DNA from: Whitmania pigra
Lineage: Eukaryota; Annelida; Clitellata; Hirudinida; Haemopidae
Direction of reading: 5' to 3'
NCBI GenBank assembly: GCA_021613335.1
Contig: JAJTWR010000242.1
Coordinates: 547,501 to 611,500 of the forward strand
DNA: 64,000 bases
The translations under genes were made by a program, and so were the position numbers. The notes under the pieces are model-generated. The model ran no database searches. It saw only the letters and a program-made list of their open reading frames with translations, and was not told the origin of the DNA. Shown here piece by piece: positions 34,431 to 47,218 of this stretch. How positions within the stretch are numbered: position 1 is the stretch's first letter; every line of letters starts with the position of its first letter.

Positions 34431-35426
34431 ATGGCTTACTTCGGAACTGGTGAGTGCGATATAATGGTGACATTTCATAAAATTGTGTTCTAGAAATATT
34501 TTCAACCTGACTTTTATTTTGGGTCATCATTTTAATTAAGCATTTATTTGCTTCAGTTGTCTTGGCTCTTCTGGTTGTGGCATTAAGCAGTAGCAACGCT
34601 GCTTTTACCTTCATTCCCGCTGCTGTGAGTTCATTTTTATTTGGAACTAATTTATTATAAATATTGAGATTAATATTTAATTGTATCCTGGATATCTGTG
34701 CTTGCTGACCTATTAATATTTATTTGCAAATTGAAATTAAAAATTTATCGTCAGACAAATTCTTTCTCGTGGAAAGACTGTGGAAATGGCGCTGCAGGAA
34801 GCATCAGCAAATTGTCATTGACTCCTGATCCTCTCCAATACCCAGGAACTCTTACAGCATCCTTCGAAGCAACATTGAACAGAGATGTCAATGGACCGCT
34901 TAAGGTGTTTGCTTTAAAATTTCGTTTAAATTCATCACTAGATTAGCTAGTTATTTATCTAACCACTAATGTTTTATTAACGTATGTTACATAGCTAGAT
35001 GATTATCCACAACAAATTCTTAATTTTAGACAAAAGTTCTTATGCAAAAATTGCGAGGCACAAATTACATAAGACTTCCATGCTTCAACAAAATGGGATC
35101 TTGCAATTACGACGACATATGCCCATTGCTCGAACAGATCACTTGCAACACTGAGGACGCTTCAAACCTCAACTGCCATTGCCCATTCAAGAAGGTTAAT
35201 TTATGATTTAAAATTTTACTTTGATTAATTTTTAATTTACACTCACAAATTTATTGACGACGATTGTTTCCAACAGGGAACTTACAGTCTGGCTCCCGTT
35301 GCCTTCCCCTTCAAGGTAGACAAAGTACCAGCTTTTTTGGTCCGTGGTGACTACAAATTCGAAGTCAACATGTCCGACAGCATGGGACAAGTCATGTGTC
35401 TCCAGGGTCACTTCGTTATTGCCTAA
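34431..35426 (+). CDS. GM2 ganglioside activator-like secreted lipid-binding protein (ML domain)
   Basis: Five exons: 34431-34449, 34557-34624, 34755-34904, 35030-35194, 35277-35426. They encode 183 residues. An N-terminal signal peptide is split over exons 1-2 (MAYFGTVVLALLVVALSSSN). The mature protein begins around FSWKDCGNG; similarity to GM2A is clear at LSLTPDPLQYPGTLTASFEA, IRLPCFNKMGSCNYDDICPL, CHCPFKKGTYSL and the C-terminal VMCLQGHF. GM2A lifts glycolipids from lysosomal membranes for hydrolysis, and invertebrate relatives are often secreted lipid carriers or gut proteins. Cysteines in the CFNKMGSC, CPLL, CHC and CLQG positions fit the family disulphide set. AATAAA lies at 35481. Confidence 0.9.
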
Positions 35427-35480
35427 TTCTATCGAACGCTATCCTTTATTTAATTTTTACGTGATATTATATATTTTTAT

Positions 35481-35486
35481 AATAAA
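35481..35486 (+). terminator. Poly(A) signal of the GM2A-like gene
   Basis: AATAAA 55 bp past the stop codon. The convergent RAPGEF gene ends at 35824, so about 340 bp separate the two 3' ends with nothing else recognisable. Confidence 0.6.
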
Positions 35487-35823
35487 TATGTAAACTGAAA
35501 TGAAACTTTCCAGTTCAATGTCGGTCTCTTAATCAAATAATATGTCACAAACGACATACATCACTCATTGACTTTAAAAATGGAGATTGCTTTATCAAAT
35601 CTATCAAAGCCTTTTGTAAATGAGCAGAAAGTGCCTCCATTCAGTATTGCATAAATTTGTTTAACTAGACAGAAGAGGAGTGACTGCTCATTCTTGATCG
35701 GCCAAGCCTTTCAATTCGGCTGTAGATGCTATCTGTGTAGTTATGCCACTGAGATCACAATTCAAAACATTTTCAATAAATAGCATCGCAATCAAAAAAT
35801 ATTTAAGAATCTAAATAGAAATT

Positions 35824-38800
35824 TTAAATGTAATCATGTTTTGTGTTAATTAAATGTCCAATCGCCACTTTTTTAATTTGGTACTTTTTTCTTGAATTAT
35901 CTGCCAAATGATGAGGTATGGACACACCATGACTTGGCCTCAAAGTGAAATCCTCTGAGTTTGATTTATTCGATGGAAACAAGTTACTAATTTCTTTGGA
36001 GTAGGACAGGTTGCCACTTATTGGGATTTCCTTTTTGTATGGCGAGTTTGAAAGAGGTGAGCTATGGCTGGAGTTTAGAGAACGGATGCTTCCATCATCT
36101 CCTGAACATGAAAATCTTCCAGAGTCAGTTTCTTTTGAAAGATTTCCTTTATGAACCAATAAATGCTTAACTAATAACAACGTTCATGCCAAAAAGTTAA
36201 TTCAATAAAATGCTAACATTCACTAAAAAAAACAAAAATGTTTTATCAAATTAACTCGGATTATTATCAATTATTAATCAATGCTATTAACATTAAGTTT
36301 TATGTTTCTGTGCTTTGAATCGTTGAATTTCAATTAATTGTTCATGAGAATTATTTCATACTCATATTATATTTTGACTTTATAACTCATTTGTTATACA
36401 AATGAAATTAAATAAATTTATGTCTCAGATTCATAGTTAGTCTTATTGAACTAAAAATTAATAATCAATTAATCAATTATTCAATCAATTGTTATTCATT
36501 CCAACGTGAGATGATCTGTGACTATGTTGTTTGTTTACATCCCAGATCACATTGCCCTTGAAAATCTATAGTGAGAACAGGAACAATGAGGGCATTAGGG
36601 TGAGGAAAGTGCTAAATGGCCCTGTTCTAGCCCCAATTTAGGGAGTCTATAAATGAGGCGATTAAAAATCAACTGATAAAAATAAAAATGTGCATATTGT
36701 TTTACAAAATATAAGAAAGATTAGAGGGCTAGGTATTAGCATTCAAAAAATTAAAAATCCTGAAACTATTTTTAATTAAAGTTTGAGAACTTTAAAGCAG
36801 AATCTCTTGTGGATTGCTGTGTGTGCTATCCAAGATAATAGGATTTTTAAATTGAAAAATGTTTTATTAGCCATGTTTATGACTTGTTTATGCCTTGTTT
36901 ATAAACCCCTTAAAAAGGGGCTAAAACAGGGGCAGTTATCACTCTCATCAACATAATATGATTGAATCACCCTTATGTGATGAAAAAATATTAAATGTGA
37001 GCAAAAGTCTGACTTGTACACAAAATTTGCCACAAATATATTCTGTTTCAATTCAGATCCACATAGCTGCTAATGTAGAAGGGAAAATCATTTTCTCTAT
37101 CAGTGTTGAGACTCACATACTTCATTGATTTGGGAGACTATCCAGAGAGCCAGGGAGAACCCGCTGAGTCTGTCAGTCGTGAGGCTGGACCTAAGGAACG
37201 CGTATGGGTCAGTGCTATACCAGCTCCTGTGGAAGACATTTGAGGCTCATCGTGTGCCACACCCCTTTATTCACATCCTTCAGGAATACTTTAACAGGTT
37301 CATATTGTTTAATCTGTTTTCCACCAAGACATGTAAGGTGTCTGCAATGTGATTTTCCTATAGAGGTTGGAGTAGCAATGGGGTGCATGAATGGGGAAAC
37401 TCCTCTGAGAACCCCTGTCATAGCTCCAAATTGAAGTATCAAGAAAAAAAAACAAGTAGAAAGCCCCGAAACGTATTTTTAAATTATTATCTTTAAGTGA
37501 GGATGTATTGCTGTAGAAGCTTAAAACCTCATCTAGCTTTCTTCCAAAAGAGACAAGCATCTTGTGGTAGATTATCTTATAGCCAATGTTCATGTTCGAC
37601 ATTGGAAAGTTCAGCTGAGAAAATATTTTCACCTTCAAAAATTTCTAAGTCAAAGAAAATCACTGTGATTGAAACCTTTTGAAGATGAGTAATTCTGGTA
37701 TGACAGTCCCACACACATTCAGAAGGCAATTGGAAGATGCTTAGTGCCAATACCTGAATGTGATGGCAACAACTAAAGTGTGGCTTAGTAGTAAAATTAA
37801 TTTTATGAGTGGCTGGAGGTAAAATGTTGTCATAGAGTTATTAGATTTAAGATTTATACATGCAACAAAATCAGGGAAACTGAGATTCTTGCAGAATATG
37901 GAATAACATGTAACCCTTGGAGACCCAAGAAATATGTGATTAGTCATCAGAGATTTCCTATAATGATAGGCTTAAATACTTAAGTTATTAGCACATCAAA
38001 TTAGAACTGTGCTTGACTTACATATTTGAAAAAAGTACATTTGAAATATAGTAATATTTTATCATTTAAAAAGGGATATTAATAACGATAACAATAATGA
38101 TAAGTTTATTGGTACAGTGCCATAAGCATAAGCATCAGGGGCTCTCAACCATTTATATAGTGCCACGTCCAAGAGGCACTTTGTGACGGTGTAAGCTGGG
38201 TCACAAACACGACACATAAAACTGTTGCTTTTACCTTTGTTTGTAGGCACACTACCCTCTGAGCCAACTTAAATCTTATGTTATTGTGATTTGCATGATT
38301 TTTAAAAACCTTTCAAAAAAATTAAAGATGGTTTTTTGGGCACAAAATTTTTCATCACCCTGTGCTTAAAGTCTATGCTACTATATAAATAAATTTATTA
38401 TTCATATTGATATTCTTATTAATTCTTCCATTCAATTTTCACCTCTTGCATACTAATATTGTAACAAATATTTATTGAATAAACTAGCTTCAATTACATA
38501 TTCAGTATTTTAAGTTTTAAAAAATCTTTAGATTTCCTCACTTCGTTTTTGTTTGGATAAACTTGGCTGAGAGCTTGAATTGATTGGAATATAAAATTGA
38601 GAATTGGAAAGAAGATTTGTAACAGGCTGAGTGATGCCTTGTCTTGCATGTAGTGTGACTTTTTCATCAAATGTGGATGGTTTAAGTTCTTCTGTTGATC
38701 CCTCAAAAGGTCTAGAACCAGCACTCAACGAAACTAATTTTTTAATATTTTCAGGAGAGTCAGTTCCTAAAAATTACAAGCATGCTCAAAGTTATATTAT

Positions 38801-41800
38801 TTATAAAACAATAATGCATCACTTTTAGCTAAATATTAGAATTAAATTATAAGGATATTTTTACCAAATTTTGGACCACTGTATCCAGAATGAATAAGTT
38901 TTGAATTTCCAAGTTGGAAATCAAATCGTTTTGTTGTCCCATCTGAAAAAGTGTGTTATTTTGACATATGTCTTAAGAGATTAAATTAAAAATATAACAA
39001 CCAAGTGGTTCACAACAATTAGACATTTCTGCAAGTTGATTCTCATCTTCAACCAGCTTATAACTGGCTAAGTAGGCTCTAACTTTGCGAACCATTTGAG
39101 CTTCTTCATACATCTTCTTTCGATTCAATATTGATAAATCGTCTATCTTTCTTCTCATCATAGCCATAGCAGAAGAATTTAATGATGAGTAATCTATAGC
39201 CTGTAATAAAAGTTAATGTATTATTTAATAAAAGGAAAAAAAAAATATCATACGTTGGGACAGGGTGCCATATTTGAAATGTGTCTGACTTCTTTGGCAA
39301 TCATGCAGAGCTTTTCAAAATTGATCAGTCCATCCACAAGCGAATCATTGCCAAGATGAATAAAAGTCAAATCTTTTATGACCAGTGGGTAAAATGGTAT
39401 CTGCAGTTTTTATCAAATGATGAAATTAAATAATAAAAGGAAATGGCAGGGAAATATGATTGAAGACATACAAGGGGTGGTCTTTCTGAATTTATGATGC
39501 TTCTGTATTTGCACATGTTGCGGGTTGGATCCATCAATGCTTGAAGATCCTGAGATAAAATCATTAAGTAAATTTATTACTATTATCCATAAATTTAATC
39601 ATGCAACAAACTTCAAAAAGTTTTTGTGATTTGCTGGGCAACTTCTCCCATGTCTGTTTAAGTCTTGATACTGATTGGTGTCCAAGACCACTTATAATGG
39701 CAAAAGCTGAGTTGAAATTCTTACATTCTATGCAATGCTCTGAAAATTACGATCAATTTTGATGTTAGTCTTGCTGTATGGCTACTATAGAATTTTAAAA
39801 TTAGAGCTCTAAGAAAAAATGAGATGGTTCAAATAATCGAGGATTTTACAGCAAAGCTTCTGCACAGTCATAGGTTAAGGCTTCCACCCCAAATTTTTTG
39901 AATTCCAAACTTCAAGCATCTTAAAGTCAGAAATTGAATACTAATATGTTGTTGCAAGTGTACTTGTTGTCCAAGTAACTGTACTTTTCCTGTGCTTTGA
40001 AGTTACCACAGAAAATCCACAAGAGATTCACTGTCCATGAAAATCACTAAAAATAACTCTGTGGTGCATCTTATACGCTGCTGGCAAGGGACAGGTCAGA
40101 GTCTTTGGCCCTCTACCTATAACTACATTATGCTGGAATGCAAAGGGACCTTCGAGATGACTGGCATTTGAAGTGCTGCTTCAGATTCTTTTTTTATTCA
40201 AATCCAAAGTCAATCAAATGCCAACCCTGACAATTTTACCAAGAACTGTTTTGTTTGTCTGTTGGTCAAGCCTATTGCATAGAAGAAGGCATAAGTAGAC
40301 CCACCAACTAGTGATTGTGCACTGACCTCAATGGTAAACACCATTGGCAATGAAACCCCTTCCTTCCATGTCCTTCAACAACTTTGAGATAATGGCACTC
40401 CTCTGAACATTGCTTAGTTCAATTCTATCGTCCCATCAATTCAAATATATATTCAATATCATTGAACATAGGTGCACTGAATAAGATTAGGGTGCAAAGC
40501 TCACCTCTATAATCCTCATTTTTTGAGATAAATAAAAGGTGAACAATAAAGAATTAAATAAGAAGGAAAGCAGAAAGTGCCTCAAATCTTTTTAAAATAA
40601 TAAAATGTAGCTAAAAATAAGTAAGAAGCTAGTAGTGAAAATAATGTGGTAATGAATTTTTAAAATAAGAAGTTAAAGAAATAAGAAATAAAATTAACAA
40701 AAGAAAAAGTGCAAAGAAACCCAGCAAGGCAACTTCACATTTTTCACAGCTATTTATAATCCATTGGTCAAGAAATTTAAAAAAATTGAATATTCAGCTT
40801 ACTTGCAATATGAATGAAGTTCTTGATTGCCTTAACTCTATTTGAAAGATTCTGTTCATTGCAAATATGAGTGACAACCCAAAACATTTCGGTGTTTGCC
40901 AGCTAAAATTTTGTAAAAGGCAACTTTTAATAGACCATATTTTTTGCCACTACTTTAAACAAATTAGGCCCACCCTTTCAAATCTCTTTAGATTTGATAA
41001 AGAAGAATCTATAATAAGGCTAGAGCTTTTCAGAGAGTTATTCAATTGGAACAGTTCTTCTATATATTCTGAAGGAGAAATTCGACTAAACAAATCAAAA
41101 TCTTTGTATGTCAATTGAGCTGCAATTTCGGCACAATTTAAAGAGAGAAAATTTAATTGGCATTCTTTCTTTAGATCCTCCAAGCAATCATCTGGTAATA
41201 GAGTATTACATCCCTCAATGTGCTTAATGTAATATCTACAATAGCAAGGTTAAGTTACAGTAATTTTTGAATGCATTTCACTCTTAAACTCAGTGCTTGT
41301 AATTAAATTTAACCTGGAGTTAAAAGTTGACTTTTCAGCCAGGTTTTGCAAATTGCCAGGAAGGCGTTTTTGTTTGATGCAGTTGTCAGAGCTCAATGTA
41401 ACCTCATATAGAGAGAAATTCCTAAACATGACAATATAATAAGCAATATCAAACAATACAAAAGTAATTTCTATTTGCTCATCTTACCTGCTTGTCTGCA
41501 CCAATCCAAACTCTTTAAGAGCCAGCATGACAACTTGTTGGGCTGTGATTTCCTTGGCAAATTGAACATTGTTTAAAATAATTTTTTAAAATAATTTAAA
41601 TAGCATATTTCTTTAATTGGTCATTATAGTTTCAATTCAAAAATCTTTTAAAAAAAGTCTTGCAATACCTTGTCGACAAAGACATATCTATAGGTCTGAT
41701 CTTCCCTAAAGATTTTGAGAACATTTAAATCATTCATAGCAACAAAATCTGATGCTATATTATTCTTTTGCAAAAGATGCAAGGAACTGAGATCAGGGTG

Positions 41801-44800
41801 ACTTGAACCAAATTTCTTTCCAACTCCAAGAGTTTGGCACCTTCCATTCTCAAACAAATCTGAAGCTGATGGAATTTGTCTGAAATCATTTGATTCTTTG
41901 AGAGGTAATTCAAATGAAATATTGAACTAAAAACCAACCCGAAAGCATTTCTTGGAAAAACCTTCATGAGTTTGTTCCTGATTTTTCCCAGAACTGGTGG
42001 TTTCCTGGGATCTTCTAGGTTGAATGGTAGACTCATCCCTGTTACCGGACATTGGTTCACATTCTTACCACCATAGGAATTGTGTCGTACTTCAACACTT
42101 TTTTTAACAGATTTCTTTCTTAATTGTTTATACTCTAAAAAAAAATTAGTTATGAAGCAAACAATAATTAGTTAATGTGTATAATTTAAATTTACCATGC
42201 ATATTGTATTTAACAGTGATGGACAAATGTGTGGCATATGAAAGAACTGCATTTGCTTCCTGTAGAGTGATGTTTCTGAAGGATTTTGTATTAACATCTA
42301 GAACCTCAAATTATATGAAAAATAATTTAAATGAAATCCAGCATAATAAAAATTAAACAAGCACCATACTTGATCTCCTCTACCTAAACCAGCTTCATGG
42401 GCTTTTGAACCTTCTTCAACAAAGTTCACAAAAACTGCTGATGCTTTATTATTCTCACCAATGAGTTCAAACTGCAAACTTTCATCTCTTGATTTCTTAT
42501 TTAGTACAATCATCCTTGTTTTTGAAAGCCTTGCACAAGTGGAGGTCAGCAGTTCTAACTCATTCAACATACCCTGAATATGTTTGCATTCATGTTAATT
42601 AGTAAGTAATTATTTTAAATTACTAAAACAATGCATTGGTTTAATAATGATAATCAAAGCTAAGGGACTTATCCTACCAAATCTTCCAGTCTTTTCTCAA
42701 GATGCTCGAGAAATATCCTCATTTCCAAATGATTTTCAAAGTCTCTGTAGTGCCAATTCATCCAATCAAGAAATATTGATACCACCTGTGAAACAGAATT
42801 TCATCATTTTTGATGAGTGAAAACTGAAACATTTAAAAAATGATCCATTTGATTAAAATGAACCTTTTCCTTGTAAAGAGGAAATTCCAAATATTCTACA
42901 ATTTTGTAAGCCACTTGAGCAGGATATTTGAAAAATGTTCGATAAGTGAGTAGAAAATCATGGATGTAGGTTGAATCATGAGTCTGTTGGAAAAGCTGTT
43001 GAAGCAAATGATTTGCCTGACCCTGTAGAGATATATAATTGGAAAACATTACAATTTCTCAACTAATTGCAAAGTATTCACTTGCAACCTACCCTAATTA
43101 TAACTTCCACATCCTTGTTTCCTATTTTCCTTTTCTCAAAAACAAGTACTACCTCCCCATCTTCATAAACTTTTCTGATGTTTGCTGCACCCTATATATA
43201 TAATTGTTACTCTTAATTTAAATATCTTTTCATCAATATTTGTATTTTCAGTAATTAAAATTTAAATTATTAATAATTTATTAATTAATAATTATGGATG
43301 AAATAATTTGCTAATAACATTCCTTATAAAATACTACTTGCTTACTTAATTGTATTTATAACTGAACAAAAATTAATTCAAAGTAATTAGGCCATCAAAT
43401 GTCAAAACAAAAATTCTTATAGAAATTAAACAATGGTTTCTTCAGAGATTTGTCATGATTTGTCAGGAATCAAGAAATTTATGAATTGGTTAAAATTACT
43501 TCGTTAAGAATTCTGCAGTAATCCTCCTGTGGAACAAGCAGGAACTGGCATTTTTCTGTTTTGGTTTTTATGCACTGAGCATTAAGTTGTTTGTCTTGTG
43601 AAGGTTTTACACCAAAGCTTAAAAATTAGATTTCTTACTTTAGACTGATCAAAGGAAATATAGATTGTAAAAGCAAATTATACAAAATAAACAAACCAAT
43701 CTCCAGTTTGAAGAACTTTCACTTCATTTGCTTCTTCAATTTCAACCAATCCATTCAAAATGACAACCCAAGTATCAAGTTGAGCTCCATTAGAAATCAG
43801 TATTTTGTTTTCTTCTTCTATTTGTGCATATCGCATGACTGAACACAAATCTTTTCTAAGATTTGATGTCATATTATTGAATGCCTTGAAATGAGAATGG
43901 TGTGTTAATGCATGACATTTTACACAATTTGGTAAGCATAAACAGTTTTGATAACTAAGTTCATTTAGTTCTCCAATGCCATCTTGAATAAATGAAAGAT
44001 ATACAAATTCTAAAAAACTGATAGTGAAACATACTGGCAAATGTTGCACAAGGTCAAGTATAAGTTTTATATCCCTTTCAGTTTTTTCTTCTTTTTCTAA
44101 AGCTTCTAAAACATCATCAGATACAAGTTTTGTCTGTGTTTGAAAAAATCAATTGAATTTGATCGTAACATTCAAATAAATCTCTTTGTATATGAAAATT
44201 ATTAAAAATTATTAATTAACTAAAACAATTATCAATCTGGAAACCTTGATTTGGCTAGAAATTTCCTCATCTGAATCATCATTGTCTGAGTCAACAGTGC
44301 TCTCTAGAAGTCCAGTTAGGTCTATGCCATGGTCTCCTGCTGAAGAAGTCATGGTATCTGAACCTCTTGCAGAAAATACACTTTCAGTATCAATTTCTGT
44401 AGACAATTCTTCTCTTTCCATCATGCATTTATCTCTACTATTTTCAAAAGATTTCTTTACAGGCAGTGATTCATCAGTGATATGGGGCAAACATACAAAA
44501 TTCTATAAAATTATAAATAAAAGTTATAAATGTTTATTTATTTTTGTAATGTTTTGGCAAAATAAATAGCTTGTCTATTCTTATGATGCATGGCAAGTAA
44601 AAAAGTTATAATTCATGTACAAGATGCAGAATGGTAATTTTAATTAAACTAATTTTGAAAATTAGGTATATAAGAATGTTGATCAGCAGAAATTATTTTT
44701 CTGTACAAGTTTTTTGAAAATGACATAAATAATAATATTAAATTAGACTCCAAGGAATTTTCAATGCAACATATGGTTGTATGTACTTGTTATTTTATTA

Positions 44801-46270
44801 CATTAAAACTGCCAATTGACTTGAAATGCTAATTACAAACTTAAAATAAACTTCCAGCTAATTATTTGAAGTTACGCTCAAAAATTAATAAGTAGAAAAT
44901 TCTCTCTTAGTTAAAAGTAAAGTTATTAAATGAAAACAGATGCAGTTTTGGTTAATAGATAGCATTTTTGCTTGTGATGTTATAGGCAGCATTCATTTCT
45001 TTTGTGCAACAAAGTCTGAATTGTTATGGAGGGAAGAGGAATGGTATAAGTGGTTGGGTAATTGTAGTACATTCATTTCACATCCAATTTTTATACTTAA
45101 GACACCTAATTTTGCTGTACATCATGTACAAGAAGATATGTCTGTACGTTCAACAAGTAATTCAAGTGAAAAACAAATAATGTTGCAATAATATAACAAC
45201 AGATAGACAATGTTAACACAACTGTGCATAAATGAGTTATTGAGATAGCTAGTTTTTGCCTTTATTAAAAATATAAACAATAATTTACTTATTCTCAAAT
45301 TTTTAAAGTAAATTTATATAAATATGACTAACTGGTATAACATAATAAAATCTGGTACTAACCTCACCAGAGTGACAACGATCTCCTGAAAAAGAATAAC
45401 TTTTGTTTATAAATTGAGGTTTTAGAGTGGGTTCCTCCAGCAGAGTGGATTGAGAAGAGTTATAATCGACCTGCATGAATGATGTCATTTGTACTTTCCT
45501 AATGTGATTGAATATGATTGAGGCATTATGATAATTATACGCTCACCACCACCACTTCAGAAGGGTCAAGGACAAGACAGTCATCGACCCTCCGCAATTT
45601 CTGGGCCTTTTGACCAAAGCTGAAAAATACTTACTAAATAAAAGCCTGTTCATTTATTAGAATAAAATATCTACTTAATACTTAAACTACAATGATTGCT
45701 CTAGGCATTCAGAAATTCTTAACTTTTGTGATATTTGATCTAGCATACATGGTTTAAACTTGTTACTGACACAATTAAATATTACTTAACATTTTAGAAT
45801 GATATAAAATCTATAATTTCAAAAACTACAAGAAACATCAACTCACCAACATGGAGAAGAGAAAAGCAGTGTGCCAATAATTACATTTCCACTTATCAAT
45901 ACATACCAACTTTTTGCTACATCTCCTTTCCTATAGGATTGTTTATAAAACTACATTAAAAGCTTGAATTAAAAAAAAAATTGAATAAAGTGTAGAAATC
46001 AGTCATGCATGCCTATAGATAACTGATCCGATATTGTGACTTTCGTATCTTCCACGGAGGCACAAATCTTCAATTTCATCATTATGCAGTTCATGGAACC
46101 AAAGTTGTTGCGAGAAATGTGAGTGAATTAAGCGTATATCCTGTAGTAACACGAATAATTTGATTCGATATTGCTTCTAGTCACGCCCACCATCCCACTG
46201 TTACCTCTTCGTTTCTGGCATCTTGTGGTTTTTGCAAACTTTTGATAATACGATCTAAATTATTATCCAT
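35824..46270 (-). CDS. RAPGEF2: Rap guanine-nucleotide exchange factor of the PDZ-GEF type, complete
   Basis: 27 coding exons give 1306 residues; start of each exon on the minus strand: 46270, 46140, 45930, 45619, 45470, 44502, 44133, 43884, 43617, 43191, 43022, 42785, 42573, 42304, 42134, 41879, 41552, 41421, 41235, 40902, 39739, 39549, 39400, 39200, 38942, 38766, 36146 (ending 35824). Domains: cNMP-binding-like 1 (about 25-120, [19 protein letters not shown]); acidic serine-rich linker; cNMP-binding-like 2 (240-375, [27 protein letters not shown]); RasGEF N (375-496, [15 protein letters not shown]); PDZ (497-600, [14 protein letters not shown]); RA (about 667-795); catalytic RasGEF (795-1032, [45 protein letters not shown]). 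This order is diagnostic of RAPGEF2/6, which activates Rap1/2 at junctions and membranes. Exon 2 ends at a GC donor. The serine-rich tail is much shorter than in vertebrates, ending TKHDYI. Confidence 0.96.
37095..37435 (+). mobile_element. Reverse-transcriptase fragment of a non-LTR retrotransposon (R2-superclass-like)
   Basis: Reads [20 protein letters not shown], then [36 protein letters not shown] and, after frameshifts, EVGVAMG. The LD...AYGSV...LLW and GVAMG blocks belong to reverse transcriptases of the endonuclease-type R2/R4/NeSL group. It lies antisense in the last RAPGEF intron (36147-38541), which is the gene's longest, apparently because of such insertions. Confidence 0.75.
38095..38270 (-). 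mobile_element. tRNA-derived SINE, intact-looking copy
   Basis: The reverse complement begins AAGTTGGCTCAGAGGGTAGT (A-box-like), passes GTGTTTGTGACCC (degenerate B box) and ends in a TTTAT-rich tail. Aligns along its length with 31918-33150 minus the foldback insertion. A second similar 3' end (CTACTATATAAATAAATTTA) follows at 38385-38405 in the plus orientation. Confidence 0.7.
39740..40802. other. RAPGEF intron 20, 1.06 kb
   Basis: Longer than neighbouring introns and free of recognisable repeats or reading frames. I see nothing that explains its length. Confidence 0.4.
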
Positions 46271-47218
46271 TTTCGACAACTCAACTTTCGGAACAATTTG
46301 TCTCCTTTTAGTTGCAACCGATTTATACACCAGAGGTAAAATGTCTAATATAGTACAAAAGTAAAAAACATTCGTCACGCCATCACAATAACATCGACAC
46401 TTTTTTAATTTACTAATCGACCTAGCGACATTAACTTAATCACCAGGTAGGTTTACCTGTTTCGAAGACCAATAACAATGAGATCACAATACAAAAATAT
46501 ATCTCAAAATTGCATTTGCACAAATTTAATAAAGATAAAATAACATTGAATTATTGAATCGACAAAAGAATTGTGTAATATTTAGTTGCTTAGTCAATTT
46601 AGCTTGTTTTGCTTTTAAGTTTTTAAATCAGCATTTATATCTATAGAACTTTGAATACCTTATCATACGATAAATTTACATTTATACATTGTATTAAAAA
46701 CCAGAGTTATTAATGCGAATGATTGATTAAACAAGATGCAAAATTTGGCTTGGGAAAATGTGGGACAGAGGCGTGGTCATCTCAGGGTCTTGTTTACATT
46801 TATTGAGTAGTTGATAGGTGTCAGATCGGCACATTTATTTTATAATTATTAAAATTTAATTAAAAAAAGTTCTTCTTAGCTTTATCACGATAATAGCAAA
46901 AGAATAAATTTAAAAAATTATAGTTTTTCCAAAGGATTGTCTCTTCTTTGGCAGAAAGTGAAAAGGACGTTGTTCTTATATATCTGGCAGCCCCAAATAA
47001 CTTTTCTTGATTCATATGTATTTTACCAATAATTATTTTACATGTGTTTAGGTGGTTTCATCCCTAGCGCAGGGATGGCGAAACTTTTTCAGATTGCGTA
47101 TCTTCCTAATAGAGATGCAGATCCTACTAAAGACAACTGATAAAAGCTGGGTTCAATAACCCAGAGGCGCATATTCGTAAAGGATTGTATATTGCCGATA
47201 ATATAAGCATTCAAAAAA
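46271..47218. other. RAPGEF upstream region
   Basis: Should contain the RAPGEF promoter and 5'UTR; an in-frame ATG at 46378 could extend the protein but lacks family support. 47070-47100 (CAGGGATGGCGAAACTTTTT) looks like one hAT-type element end abutting the minisatellite. Confidence 0.4.

Noticed and set aside
46271..46378. N-terminal extension of RAPGEF from an upstream ATG
   Set aside because: The extension is hydrophobic and unlike RAPGEF N-termini; the ATG at 46270 begins the sequence that aligns with the family.
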